A program made the position numbers and the translations under genes. Below the pieces are notes generated by a model that saw nothing but the letters and a program-made list of their open reading frames with translations, was not told the DNA's origin and searched no databases. Positions 37,299 through 45,072 of a stretch of 64,000 nucleotides of DNA are shown here, one piece after another (position 1 is the stretch's first letter; every line of letters starts with the position of its first letter). Origin of the DNA: Thermoleophilia bacterium (GTDB lineage: Bacteria; Actinomycetota; Thermoleophilia; Solirubrobacterales; 70-9); contig JAENWT010000004.1 in NCBI GenBank assembly GCA_016650125.1, forward strand, positions 1 to 64,000, read 5' to 3'.

Positions 37299-38536
37299 TG
37301 GACATCGTGATGCCGAGACTGACCGATTCGATGGAGGAAGGCACGATCCTCGCCTGGCTGAAACAGGACGGCGACAGCGTCGCGATCGGTGACGAACTGG
37401 TCGAGATCGAGACTGACAAGGCGAGCATGGTCTACGAGGCTGACGCCGAAGGCGTGCTGAAGATCCTGGTCGGAGAGGACGAGACCAGGCCGATCGGCGA
37501 GACGATCGCGACCGTGGGCGAGGGCTCATCCGAGACGCCGTCGCAGAACGGGAAGGTTCCCGATGAGGAAGCCTCCGTTGAAGAGCCTGAGGTGGCTGAC
37601 AAGCCGGCGCCGGAGACAGTCCCCGAGCCGGATTCCGGGAATGATGTCCGGGTCAAGGCCTCGCCCCTGGCCAAGCGGATCGCCGCCGATGAAGGCATCG
37701 ATCTGAAGTCAGTCCATGGCTCCGGCCCGAATGGTCGTATCGTGAAGGCCGATTTGACGAAGACAGCGACCAGAACCGAGCCCGTCACCGCCGCTTCCGC
37801 CGAAGCCGGAGCCGCCGCCGCGAAGGCCGGACCATCCGAGGCCAAGAAGGGCGAGGTCGAGACGGTCGAACTGACCCGACTGCAGCAGCTGATCTCCCGC
37901 CGCATGTCCGAGTCCAAGGCGACGGCTCCACACTTCTACCTCCGGACCGAGATCGACATGACCCGGGCGGTCGAGGTGCGGACCGCCTTCAAGGAGGCCG
38001 CCGCCAAGGGTGAGAGCGTGCCTTCGTTCAACGACATGGTGGTCAAAGCGACGGCGATGGCGCTACGCCACCACCCGCGGGCCAACGGCACCTACCGTGA
38101 CGGCCGGGTCGAGCTTTACTCGCGGATCAACGTCGGCTTCGCGGTCGCGGCCGATGACTCGCTGGTGGTGCCGACGATCGGCGACGCCGACCAGAAGGAC
38201 CTGCGCGAGATCGCGGTCGAGTCGCGCCGCCTCGCTGAGCGGGTCCGCTCCGGAGAAATCACCCCGCCCGAACTGGCCGGCGGCACCTTCTCGATCTCCA
38301 ACCTCGGCATGTTCGGCGTGCGGGGATTCGACGCTGTGATCAACCCGGGTCAGGCCGGCATCCTCGCGATCGGCGAGATCGCCGAACGGCCCGTCGTCCG
38401 AGGAGGCAAGATCGTTCCCGCCCACCTGATGGAGATCAGCCTCTCCTGCGATCACCGCATCCTCTACGGGGCCGACGGAGCCGAATTCCTGGCCGAAATC
38501 AAGAGCAACCTCGAAGAACCGGGGCTGCTGGCATGA
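37298..38536 (+). CDS. pdhC: Dihydrolipoamide acetyltransferase (E2)
   Basis: Core of the complex; moves the acetyl group from lipoyl to CoA. 412 residues: one lipoyl domain (1-76, lipoylated lysine in EIETDKASMVYEA), an acidic/Pro linker, an E3/E1-binding domain (about 112-145, VKASPLAKRIAADEG ... GPNGRI), an Ala/Lys linker and the catalytic domain from about 190. The active-site box is DHRILYGADGAEFL, with Tyr at the DHRxxDG aspartate position, as in plastid-type E2. The small Cys-repeat gene starts inside its stop (ATGA). Confidence 0.95.
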   Translation: MDIVMPRLTDSMEEGTILAWLKQDGDSVAIGDELVEIETDKASMVYEADAEGVLKILVGEDETRPIGETIATVGEGSSETPSQNGKVPDEEASVEEPEVADKPAPETVPEPDSGNDVRVKASPLAKRIAADEGIDLKSVHGSGPNGRIVKADLTKTATRTEPVTAASAEAGAAAAKAGPSEAKKGEVETVELTRLQQLISRRMSESKATAPHFYLRTEIDMTRAVEVRTAFKEAAAKGESVPSFNDMVVKATAMALRHHPRANGTYRDGRVELYSRINVGFAVAADDSLVVPTIGDADQKDLREIAVESRRLAERVRSGEITPPELAGGTFSISNLGMFGVRGFDAVINPGQAGILAIGEIAERPVVRGGKIVPAHLMEISLSCDHRILYGADGAEFLAEIKSNLEEPGLLA

Positions 38537-38916
38537 GGGTCGACGATCCGGGCAGGGCTATCGTCGCCAGCACTTCGACCCGGAAGAGCGCGGCCGTAGC
38601 CGCTTCGGCCCGGACGACCCACAGCGCGGCCGTTGCCGCCTCCGGGGGTACCGCCTTCAGCTCCGGGGTCGCGGCCAGTGCCGGAACGGCGTTCAGCAGC
38701 GCCGTCACGATGAGCGGCTTCACCCTCTTCTCGACCCTGATCAATATGTGCCTGATCACGATCGGCTGCTTCCGTTGCCGGCGCTGCGTCGCCTGTGTCG
38801 GCTGTACGGACTGCGTCGATTGCATCGGCTGTGTCGGGTGCGTCGGCCTGCGCGGGGCGGTCGGCGAGGTCGGCCAGACACGCAAGCGCCGCATCTGGAA
38901 GCTGTGGCGGCGCTGA
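38533..38916 (+). CDS. Small protein with 12-residue repeats and a cysteine-every-third-residue tract
   Basis: 127 residues, starting at an ATGA overlap with E2. Residues 20-67 are four 12-residue repeats of the form xAVAASxxTAFS. Residues 73-103 hold ten cysteines in one phase: Cys73, then 79, 82, 85, 88, 91, 94, 97, 100 and 103 (CxxC steps: CFRCRRCVACVGC, then TDCVDCIGCVGC). It ends with a basic tail KRRIWKLWRR. Both repeat lengths are multiples of three, which suggests a continuous beta-solenoid with a cysteine ladder. That fold, and metal or Fe-S binding, are inference. Its end overlaps lipB, so it lies inside the PDH/lipoylation operon. No known family named. Confidence 0.75.
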   Translation: MRVDDPGRAIVASTSTRKSAAVAASARTTHSAAVAASGGTAFSSGVAASAGTAFSSAVTMSGFTLFSTLINMCLITIGCFRCRRCVACVGCTDCVDCIGCVGCVGLRGAVGEVGQTRKRRIWKLWRR

Positions 38917-39704
38917 GCGATCGCCAGATCGGCATCGTCGACCTCGGCCTGCGGCCGTATCCCGGGATGTCGGCGCTTCAGGAGCGCCTGGTCGAATCAA
39001 GGCGGCAAGGCGAGACCGGTGACCTGCTGCTGGTGCTCGAACATCCGCCGACCTACACCCGGGGCCGGCGCAGCGACCCGGACGACCTGCTGTACGGACC
39101 CGAGGAACTCGCCGAGCGCGGCATCGAGGCCTACGACACGCCACGCGGCGGCAAGGTGACTTACCACGGCCCAGGGCAGCTCGTGATGTATCCGGTGATC
39201 GACCTCCGCGGGATCGGCGAGCAGCCGGACGAAGTCGACCGGATCGACGTAGCCGGCTTCGTCGCCTGGCTCGAAGTGGCGATGTCGGCCGCGCTCGCCG
39301 GCCGGGGCATCAACGCGGCCGCGATCGACGGGCTGACCGGCCTCTGGGTCTCGCGCGGCGACCCGATTCCCACCGACGCCACCGCCGCCTCGATGGGCGG
39401 CCAGGTTACTTCCGGGAGGGTTGCGAAGATCGGTTCGATCGGACTGCGCATCAGCCGCGGGATCTCCAGTCACGGACTTTCACTGAACGTCTCCTGCGAC
39501 CTCCAGCCGTTCGAAGGCATCACCTCCTGTGGAATCGAGCATTGCCGGGTTAGCTCGATCGAGTCCGAAACCGGCTCCGCTCCTTCGGTTGGGGAGGTCG
39601 GATCGGTGGTCGGCACCCACCTCGCGAACCGGCTCGGCCTCGAGCTGGTGCCCCTCGACCCGGCCGATATCGGCCTTGAAACCGCCGCCCCGGCAACCGC
39701 GTAG
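38904..39704 (+). CDS. lipB: Octanoyl transferase LipB
   Basis: Transfers octanoyl from ACP to lipoyl-domain lysines. GTG 38904 gives 266 residues beginning VAALSDRQIGIVDLG; the open frame upstream is out of family. Motifs: LLVLEHPPTYTRGRRS, RGGKVTYHGPGQLVMYPVIDL, and the catalytic Lys in SGRVAKIGSIGLRI and Cys in GITSCGIEH. Overlaps the Cys-repeat gene by 13 nt and is followed 12 nt later by lipA. Confidence 0.95.
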   Translation: MAALSDRQIGIVDLGLRPYPGMSALQERLVESRRQGETGDLLLVLEHPPTYTRGRRSDPDDLLYGPEELAERGIEAYDTPRGGKVTYHGPGQLVMYPVIDLRGIGEQPDEVDRIDVAGFVAWLEVAMSAALAGRGINAAAIDGLTGLWVSRGDPIPTDATAASMGGQVTSGRVAKIGSIGLRISRGISSHGLSLNVSCDLQPFEGITSCGIEHCRVSSIESETGSAPSVGEVGSVVGTHLANRLGLELVPLDPADIGLETAAPATA

Positions 39705-39716
39705 CCTTTACAGAGC

Positions 39717-40694
39717 ATGAGTACGCCTCCCCCAGACACCGCCGATCGCATCCACGTGACCCGGTCCCGGGCCAATCCGGGCGGAGCCAATGTGGAAGTC
39801 GAGGGGTCGGTCCCGTTCCGCTCCCGGAAGCCGTCCTGGCTCAAGGTCCCGCCGCCCGGCGGACCGACCTACCGCAAGCTGAAATCGACGATCGGAAGCG
39901 AAGGGTTGACCACGGTCTGCGAAGAGGCAGCCTGCCCGAACATCGGCGAATGCTGGGAACGCGGCACGGCCACCTTCATGATCCTCGGCGACGTCTGCAC
40001 CCGCCGCTGCGGCTTCTGCAACGTGCAGACCGGCAAGCCCACCTTCAACGACCCGCTCGAAGGGATGAAGGTCGCCAACCAGGTCCGGAAGCTCGGGCTG
40101 AAGCACGCCGTGATCACTTCGGTCGATCGCGACGACTTGCCCGACTACGGTGCCGGCGCCTTCGTCAGCGTGATCCGCGCGATCCGGACGATGGCACCCG
40201 ACTGCAAGGTCGAGATCCTCACCCCGGACTTCCGCGGGCAGGAGATGCCTCTGGCGAGAGTCGTCCACGAGCGGCCCGACGTCTTCAACCACAACGTCGA
40301 GACCGTGCCGCGGCTTTACCCCAAGGCCAGGCGTGGCTCCGAATTCCTGCGCTCGGCCCGGGTCCTGCGTTTGGCCGGCGAGATGGGTGACGGCGACGTG
40401 ATCACAAAGTCGGGGCTGATGGTCGGCCTTGGCGAAGAATTCGACGAGATGGTCGAGACCTTCGGCACCCTGCGCGAACACGGCGTCCAGATCCTCACGG
40501 TCGGCCAGTACCTGCGCCCGACCGAGAATCACCTGCCGGTGGTCCGCTATTGGCACCCGGATGAATTCAAGGCCCTGGAAGTGGCCGCGCGGGAAATCGG
40601 TTTCGAGTCGGTCGCCGCCGGCCCGCTTGTGCGCAGTTCGTATCACGCCGACGAAAGCGCGCACGAGGCCGCTTCCGGCCGAAAAGCTGCTTGA
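39717..40694 (+). CDS. lipA: Lipoyl synthase
   Basis: Radical-SAM enzyme that inserts two sulfurs into octanoyl-lysine. 325 residues. Auxiliary cluster cysteines 68, 73 and 79 (CEEAACPNIGEC); radical-SAM cluster cysteines 94, 98 and 101 (CTRRCGFC). VITSVDRDDLPDYGAGAFV and the C-terminal VRSSYHADE are typical, including the serine that ligates the auxiliary cluster. Overlaps the next TTG by 4 nt. Confidence 0.96.
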   Translation: MSTPPPDTADRIHVTRSRANPGGANVEVEGSVPFRSRKPSWLKVPPPGGPTYRKLKSTIGSEGLTTVCEEAACPNIGECWERGTATFMILGDVCTRRCGFCNVQTGKPTFNDPLEGMKVANQVRKLGLKHAVITSVDRDDLPDYGAGAFVSVIRAIRTMAPDCKVEILTPDFRGQEMPLARVVHERPDVFNHNVETVPRLYPKARRGSEFLRSARVLRLAGEMGDGDVITKSGLMVGLGEEFDEMVETFGTLREHGVQILTVGQYLRPTENHLPVVRYWHPDEFKALEVAAREIGFESVAAGPLVRSSYHADESAHEAASGRKAA

Positions 40695-41149
40695 TCCCGC
40701 TCCGCGACACGCAGGAGGTCAGGGGGCCCGTCTGGATCACACTGGTCCTGATCGCCGCCAACTTCATCCTGTTCGCTGCCGGCCAGATCCCCCACCTCAA
40801 CATCTGGCAGGTGCTGCTGGCCCTGCTCGGCCTCTGGCTTTTCGGCGCCTACGTCGAGCGTCGCCTCGGTTCGCTCCCGTACCTCGCGATTTACGTCGTG
40901 CTGGCAATTTCCACCGGGTTCCTGGTCGTTGCGGTCGATCATCATTCGGGGTTGATCGCGGTCAGCATCTTCCTGCCCGTGCTGGCCCTCGGAGCACTTC
41001 ACCTGGCCCTGGCTCCGGGTTCGAAGATCGTCACCCTCGTACCAATCCCCTTCGCGATGGCCTTCTACGAAATCCCGACGGTCGCCATGCTGATCGGCTG
41101 GGTAGCCCTCGAAGTGATCCTCACGGGCCTGACCCAGGCTGGCGCGTAA
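40691..41149 (+). CDS. Rhomboid-like membrane protein without catalytic motif
   Basis: 152 residues from TTG 40691. It opens like a rhomboid protease (MIPLRDTQEVRGPVWITLVLIAANFILF) and has FGAYVERRLGSLPYLAIYVV, as in the loop-1/helix-2 area. The GxSG serine motif and the catalytic histidine helix are not found. With about five hydrophobic segments it is a short, probably inactive rhomboid relative. Coupled to lipA by overlap. Confidence 0.65.
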   Translation: MIPLRDTQEVRGPVWITLVLIAANFILFAAGQIPHLNIWQVLLALLGLWLFGAYVERRLGSLPYLAIYVVLAISTGFLVVAVDHHSGLIAVSIFLPVLALGALHLALAPGSKIVTLVPIPFAMAFYEIPTVAMLIGWVALEVILTGLTQAGA

Positions 41150-41197
41150 TCCGGCCAAAAAGACGTGCCGTCTTCGCTGAACGGCGATACTGCCCAT

Positions 41198-41425
41198 ATG
41201 GCTCACCAGGCAAATCTCTGGAACTTTGCGCTCGGATGCGCGCTCCTCGTGGTATCCGTCGCCCTGTTCGTCTTCTCATGGGGAGCACTGAGCAACCTTT
41301 TCTCCGAGTATCAGGACAGTCCATCCGGAACCTACGTGGCAATCGGCGGATTGTTCGTCGTGCTGGCGCTCGGAAGCGCGGTTTGCGGAATCGCTTTACT
41401 TCGCATGGCCCTGAAGCGCGAATAA
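41198..41425 (+). CDS. Small two-helix membrane protein
   Basis: 75 residues from ATG 41198 (MAHQANLWNFALG); a longer in-frame start at 41165 has no better support. Hydrophobic segments 8-29 and 43-66, with a YQDSPSGTY loop between. The gene at 41585 has the same plan and a similar YDDSPANY loop, so the two are probably diverged duplicates. Function unknown. Confidence 0.6.
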   Translation: MAHQANLWNFALGCALLVVSVALFVFSWGALSNLFSEYQDSPSGTYVAIGGLFVVLALGSAVCGIALLRMALKRE

Positions 41426-41442
41426 TTCGACTGAGGCCGGGA

Positions 41443-41538
41443 TTGCTGGTCGTGGCTGGCCTGGGTGGAGTCGCATGTTTCGGCTTTGCCTTCGTTCTGG
41501 CAATCTGGTTCGCCCGGGGCATCGCCGAGACCACATAG
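41443..41538 (+). CDS. Possible 31-residue single-helix membrane peptide
   Basis: TTG 41443 with a GAGG site 7 nt upstream opens MLVVAGLGGVACFGFAFVLAIWFARG-IAETT, one clear membrane helix with a short polar end. It lies between two small membrane-protein genes in the same direction. No homology recognised; it could be a chance frame. Confidence 0.3.
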   Translation: MLVVAGLGGVACFGFAFVLAIWFARGIAETT

Positions 41539-41584
41539 TTGCATTCAAGTAATCGGGCGAACCAAGGGCTAAGGTGGGATCCGG

Positions 41585-41818
41585 ATGAATCCTGAACTGA
41601 AAGCCGCAACGCGAATTCTCGGATTCCTTCTCGGGATATTCGGAGCCATCTGCCTCGGGGCAGCCGGGATGTCGATCGTCAACGTGATCGTCGGTTTCTA
41701 TGACGATTCTCCAGCCAACTACCTCGTGATCGCCGCCGTAACACTGATTCTTGCGGTCATTTCGGGCTTCCTGTGCCTGGCGCTGTTCTCCTGGGCCGCC
41801 GAAGAGCCCGACAGCTGA
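41585..41818 (+). CDS. Small two-helix membrane protein
   Basis: 77 residues, hydrophobic segments about 10-36 and 46-70, loop FYDDSPANY, acidic end AEEPDS. It resembles the gene at 41198 in size, topology and loop. Ends 24 nt before the stop of convergent uppP. Function unknown. Confidence 0.55.
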   Translation: MNPELKAATRILGFLLGIFGAICLGAAGMSIVNVIVGFYDDSPANYLVIAAVTLILAVISGFLCLALFSWAAEEPDS

Positions 41819-41842
41819 AGAGGCCCGGGTCGAGGCGGGGTA

Positions 41843-42670
41843 CTAGTTCGAGATCAGGCCGGCGGCGAGCAAGATCAGAACGCCTGATCCGAGCACGAGG
41901 CGATAGCCGACGAAGATCGCGAACGAGTTGTTCGCGAGGTAGCGCAGGAACCAGGCGATCACCGCGTAGCCGGTGACGAAGGCGACGAGGGTGGCGAGCG
42001 CGATGTTGACGAAGGGTACGCCGACCGCCTCTTCCCCCTTGATGATCTTGCTCAGCTCGTAGAGACCGCTGATCACGACCGCCGGGACCGCCAGCAGGAA
42101 CGAGAACCTCGCCGCGGCGGCCCGGTTGAGGCCGAGAAAGAGTCCGGCACTGATCGTGGCGCCCGACCGGGACACGCCGGGGATCAGGGCGAGACTCTGG
42201 GCGAAGCCGATGAGCACGCCGTCACGCATCGAAAGTTCCTCGATCTGGCGCTTCTTCGAGCCGATGTTGTCACTAAAGCCGAGCACGATGCCGAAGACGA
42301 TCAGCGTCGTGCCGACCAGCCAGAGATTTCGCGCGGCGGTTTCGATCTGGTCGGAGAAAGCGAGGCCGAGAATGGCGATCGGGACGGTGGCGGCGACCAG
42401 GTACCAGCCCATGCGCGCGTTGGGGTCCGTCCGAAGCGTCGGATCGCGCAGCGAGCGCAGCCAGGTCGTGGTGATGTTCCAGAGGTCCTGGCGGAAATAG
42501 ATCAGCACCGCGGCTTCGGTCCCGAGCTGGATCACCGCGGTGAAGGCGGCCCCTGGGTCCTCCCAGCCGAAGATCGCCGGGAAGATCAGCAAATGCCCGC
42601 TCGAAGAGATCGGCAGGAATTCGGTCAGCCCCTGAAGGAAGCCGAGAATGATGCTCTGGAGAAGGTCCAC
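41843..42670 (-). CDS. uppP: Undecaprenyl-diphosphatase (BacA type)
   Basis: Recycles the cell-wall lipid carrier by removing a phosphate from undecaprenyl diphosphate at the membrane. 275 residues, about eight helices. Family motifs: LGFLQGLTEFLPISSSGHL (9-27) with the Glu and Ser-rich loop, and PGVSRSGATISAGLFLGL near 164-181 with the catalytic Arg/Ser. Confidence 0.95.
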   Translation of the reverse strand: MDLLQSIILGFLQGLTEFLPISSSGHLLIFPAIFGWEDPGAAFTAVIQLGTEAAVLIYFRQDLWNITTTWLRSLRDPTLRTDPNARMGWYLVAATVPIAILGLAFSDQIETAARNLWLVGTTLIVFGIVLGFSDNIGSKKRQIEELSMRDGVLIGFAQSLALIPGVSRSGATISAGLFLGLNRAAAARFSFLLAVPAVVISGLYELSKIIKGEEAVGVPFVNIALATLVAFVTGYAVIAWFLRYLANNSFAIFVGYRLVLGSGVLILLAAGLISN

Positions 42671-42699
42671 CGCGACTCAGACTACTGCTTGCAATCACT

Positions 42700-42730
42700 G
42701 CCGACCCGGGGCTATCGCACCCGGGTCGGC
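42700..42730 (-). terminator. Perfect 11-bp hairpin between the SDR gene and uppP
   Basis: GCCGACCCGGG, a 9-nt loop (GCTATCGCA), CCCGGGTCGGC. It lies just past the stop of the minus-strand SDR gene and upstream of uppP, so it most likely ends SDR transcription. No U-tract on that side. Confidence 0.65.
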
Positions 42731-42739
42731 TTGCGACGG

Positions 42740-43495
42740 CTACTTGGGCGCCATCCTCAGTGCGCCGTCGAGTCGGATGACTTCGCCGTTCAGCATCACG
42801 TTGTCGACGATGTGGACCGCCAGGTCGCCGAACTCCTCCGGCCGGCCGAGCCGCGCCGGGAAAGGCACGTTGTCTCCGAGCGCCTTGCGGGCCGGTTCCG
42901 GCAGCAGCGCCAGGAGCGGAGTGTCGAACAGCCCGGGGGCGATCGTCATGACCCGGACCCCGCTGCGGGCCAGGTCCCGTGCCGCGGGCAGCGTGAGTCC
43001 GACCACGCCGGCCTTTCCGGCCGCGTAAGCGGTCTGGCCGATCTGGCCGTCGTAGGCGGCGATCGAAGCGGTGTTGATGCAGATTCCGCGCTGGTCGTCT
43101 TCATCGGGCTCGTTGCCGACCATGACCTCGGCGGCGAGGCGCAGCACGTTGATCGTGCCCATCAGGTTGATGCCGATCGCCCACTTGTAACCCTCGAAGT
43201 TGGCGGCACCTTCCTTGCCGACGATCCGCCCGGCCGCACCGACCCCGGCGCAGTTGACGCAGATGCGAAGTCCGCCCTCGCCCTCCGCCGCGGAGGCAAC
43301 CGCGGTCTTGACCGAGTCCTCGTCGGTGACGTCGGCCTGGACGAAGGTTCCGCCAACCTCCTGTGCGACGACGTTGCCCTTCTCGTCGTTGAGGTCGGCG
43401 ACGGTCACTGTGTGACCGGCCTCGGCCAGTTTGCGGGCCGTTGCCTCACCGAGACCGGAGGCTCCTCCGAAGACGATTGCTGCCTGGGACTTCAT
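42740..43495 (-). CDS. SDR-family 3-hydroxyacyl-CoA dehydrogenase-like
   Basis: 251 residues, classical short-chain dehydrogenase: cofactor loop GGASGLG (10-16), Asp34 after the second strand (favours NAD), NCAGVG (81-86), catalytic Ser144, Tyr157 and Lys161. The closest pattern is the HSD17B10-type 3-hydroxy-2-methylbutyryl-CoA/3-hydroxyacyl-CoA dehydrogenase. Divergent from an acyl-CoA dehydrogenase gene with 35 nt between starts, which supports a shared role in fatty or branched acyl-CoA breakdown. Confidence 0.87.
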   Translation of the reverse strand: MKSQAAIVFGGASGLGEATARKLAEAGHTVTVADLNDEKGNVVAQEVGGTFVQADVTDEDSVKTAVASAAEGEGGLRICVNCAGVGAAGRIVGKEGAANFEGYKWAIGINLMGTINVLRLAAEVMVGNEPDEDDQRGICINTASIAAYDGQIGQTAYAAGKAGVVGLTLPAARDLARSGVRVMTIAPGLFDTPLLALLPEPARKALGDNVPFPARLGRPEEFGDLAVHIVDNVMLNGEVIRLDGALRMAPK

Positions 43496-43530
43496 TTCCT
43501 GGTGGCTCCTATTGACGTAGAGTTCGTTGA

Positions 43531-44679
43531 ATGGAAAGAGAGATTTTCGAAGCTGATCACAAAGACTTCCGCGAAAGCGTACGACGCTTCGTCGCCGACG
43601 AGATTTCCCCCAACTTCGAGCAGTGGGAAGAAGAGGGAGTGATCCCGCGCGAAGTCTTCGCCAAGGCCGGCGAGAAGAACATGCTGGCGATGAATGCCCC
43701 GGAGGAATTCGGCGGTCTCGGCATCGACGACTTCCGCTTCAACCAGGTGATCGCCGAAGAAGGGCAGTACGCCGGCGCGACCGGGTCCATGCTCGGGATC
43801 ACCCTCCACAACGACGTCTGCTTCCCGTATTTCATGGAGTACTGCACCCCGGAGCAGCAGGAACGCTGGATCCCCGGCATCGTCGACGGCAGCCTGATCA
43901 CCGCGGTCGCGATGACCGAGCCCGGTATCGGCTCCGACCTCGCCTCGATGACCACCAAGGCGATCAGGGACGGCGATCATTACGTCGTTGATGGATCGAA
44001 GACGTTCATCACCAACGGCATCAACGCCGACCTGATCATCACCGCAGTCAAGACCGCGCCTGCGGAGAAGCACAAGGGAATGTCCCTGGTGATCATCGAG
44101 CGCGGCATGGACGGCTTCGAGCGCGGTCGCAACCTCGACAAGGTCGGCATGCACTCGCAGGACACGGCCGAGCTCTTCTTCAACGAAGTCCCGGTTCCCG
44201 TGGAGAACCGGCTCGGGGACGAAGGCATGGGCTTCAAGTATCTCGTCTTCAACCTCGCCCAGGAGCGCATGTCGATCGCGGTCGCCGCGATCGCTTCGGC
44301 TCAGGCCGCCCTGGATTGGACGCTCGAATACGTCAAGGAGCGCACCGCCTTCGGCAAGCCGATCGGCTCCTTCCAGAACTCACGCTTCAAGCTGGCCGAA
44401 ATGAAGACCGAGATCGACATCGGCACGGTCTACCTCGACCGCTGCGTCATGGCGCTGAACGCCGGCAAGCTGAGCGTCGAAGACGCCGCCCAGGCCAAGT
44501 GGTGGAGCACCGAGATGTGCGGCCGAGTGGTCGACGATTGTGTCCAGCTCCACGGCGGCTACGGCTACATGATGGAGTACCCGATCGCCCGCGCCTGGAC
44601 CGACAACCGCGTCACCCGCATCTACGGCGGCACGACCGAGATCATGAAAGAGATCATCGGCCGCTCGCTAGGCGTCTGA
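43531..44679 (+). CDS. Acyl-CoA dehydrogenase (long-chain type)
   Basis: 382 residues. FAD-dependent alpha,beta-desaturation of acyl-CoA. Motifs: AMTEPGIGSDLASM, VKERTAFGKPIGSFQ, VQLHGGYGYMMEYPIARAWTD, and the end RIYGGTTEIMKEIIGRSLGV. The position usually holding the catalytic Glu in YEGT is Gly, as in long-chain (LCAD) enzymes, where the base sits on another helix. Divergent partner of the SDR gene. Confidence 0.9.
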   Translation: MEREIFEADHKDFRESVRRFVADEISPNFEQWEEEGVIPREVFAKAGEKNMLAMNAPEEFGGLGIDDFRFNQVIAEEGQYAGATGSMLGITLHNDVCFPYFMEYCTPEQQERWIPGIVDGSLITAVAMTEPGIGSDLASMTTKAIRDGDHYVVDGSKTFITNGINADLIITAVKTAPAEKHKGMSLVIIERGMDGFERGRNLDKVGMHSQDTAELFFNEVPVPVENRLGDEGMGFKYLVFNLAQERMSIAVAAIASAQAALDWTLEYVKERTAFGKPIGSFQNSRFKLAEMKTEIDIGTVYLDRCVMALNAGKLSVEDAAQAKWWSTEMCGRVVDDCVQLHGGYGYMMEYPIARAWTDNRVTRIYGGTTEIMKEIIGRSLGV

Positions 44680-44712
44680 CCCGACTCGCACAAGTTTACA
44701 TCACTTATCAGG

Positions 44713-44718
44713 TATAAT
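44713..44718 (+). promoter_or_regulatory. -10 box for a leaderless XRE transcript
   Basis: A perfect TATAAT ends 6 nt before the ATG at 44725, so transcription should start at or next to the start codon and the mRNA would be leaderless. The surrounding 30 bp (TTTACATCACTTATCAGG) is unusually AT-rich for this genome. No good -35 box. Confidence 0.6.
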
Positions 44719-44724
44719 TGATCG

Positions 44725-45072
44725 ATGAGACCGGGTCAGATCATTCGGGATGCCCGGCGCAGGCACGGCCTGAGCCAGGAACGTCTGGCTTTCCGGGCCG
44801 GCACGCGGCAATCTGCGATCAGCCGCCTCGAGAAGGACGAGATCTCACCCAGCATCGAGACCATGGAGTCGCTGTTGAACGCGATGGGCGAAACCTTCGA
44901 ATTCAACGCCGGGACCCCGGAGCGAAGTTACGATCCACTCCACCTCAAGGCGAGCAAGGAGCGAACGCCTGAGGAACGCCTCGCCCTGGCGATCTCCTGG
45001 AACCGCACCGCCGGCAGATTCGCCGAGGCCGGGCGGACCGCTCGCGCTCGCAAGGACCGGAACGATGGCTGA
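44725..45072 (+). CDS. XRE-family HTH regulator (antitoxin-like)
   Basis: 115 residues. Helix-turn-helix at about 5-55: IIRDARRRHGLSQERLAFRAGTRQSAISRLEKDEISPS. The C-terminal part is charged (TPEERLALAISWNRTAGRFAEAGR). It overlaps the following nucleotidyltransferase gene by 8 nt. Probable autoregulator and antitoxin of the pair. Confidence 0.85.
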   Translation: MRPGQIIRDARRRHGLSQERLAFRAGTRQSAISRLEKDEISPSIETMESLLNAMGETFEFNAGTPERSYDPLHLKASKERTPEERLALAISWNRTAGRFAEAGRTARARKDRNDG

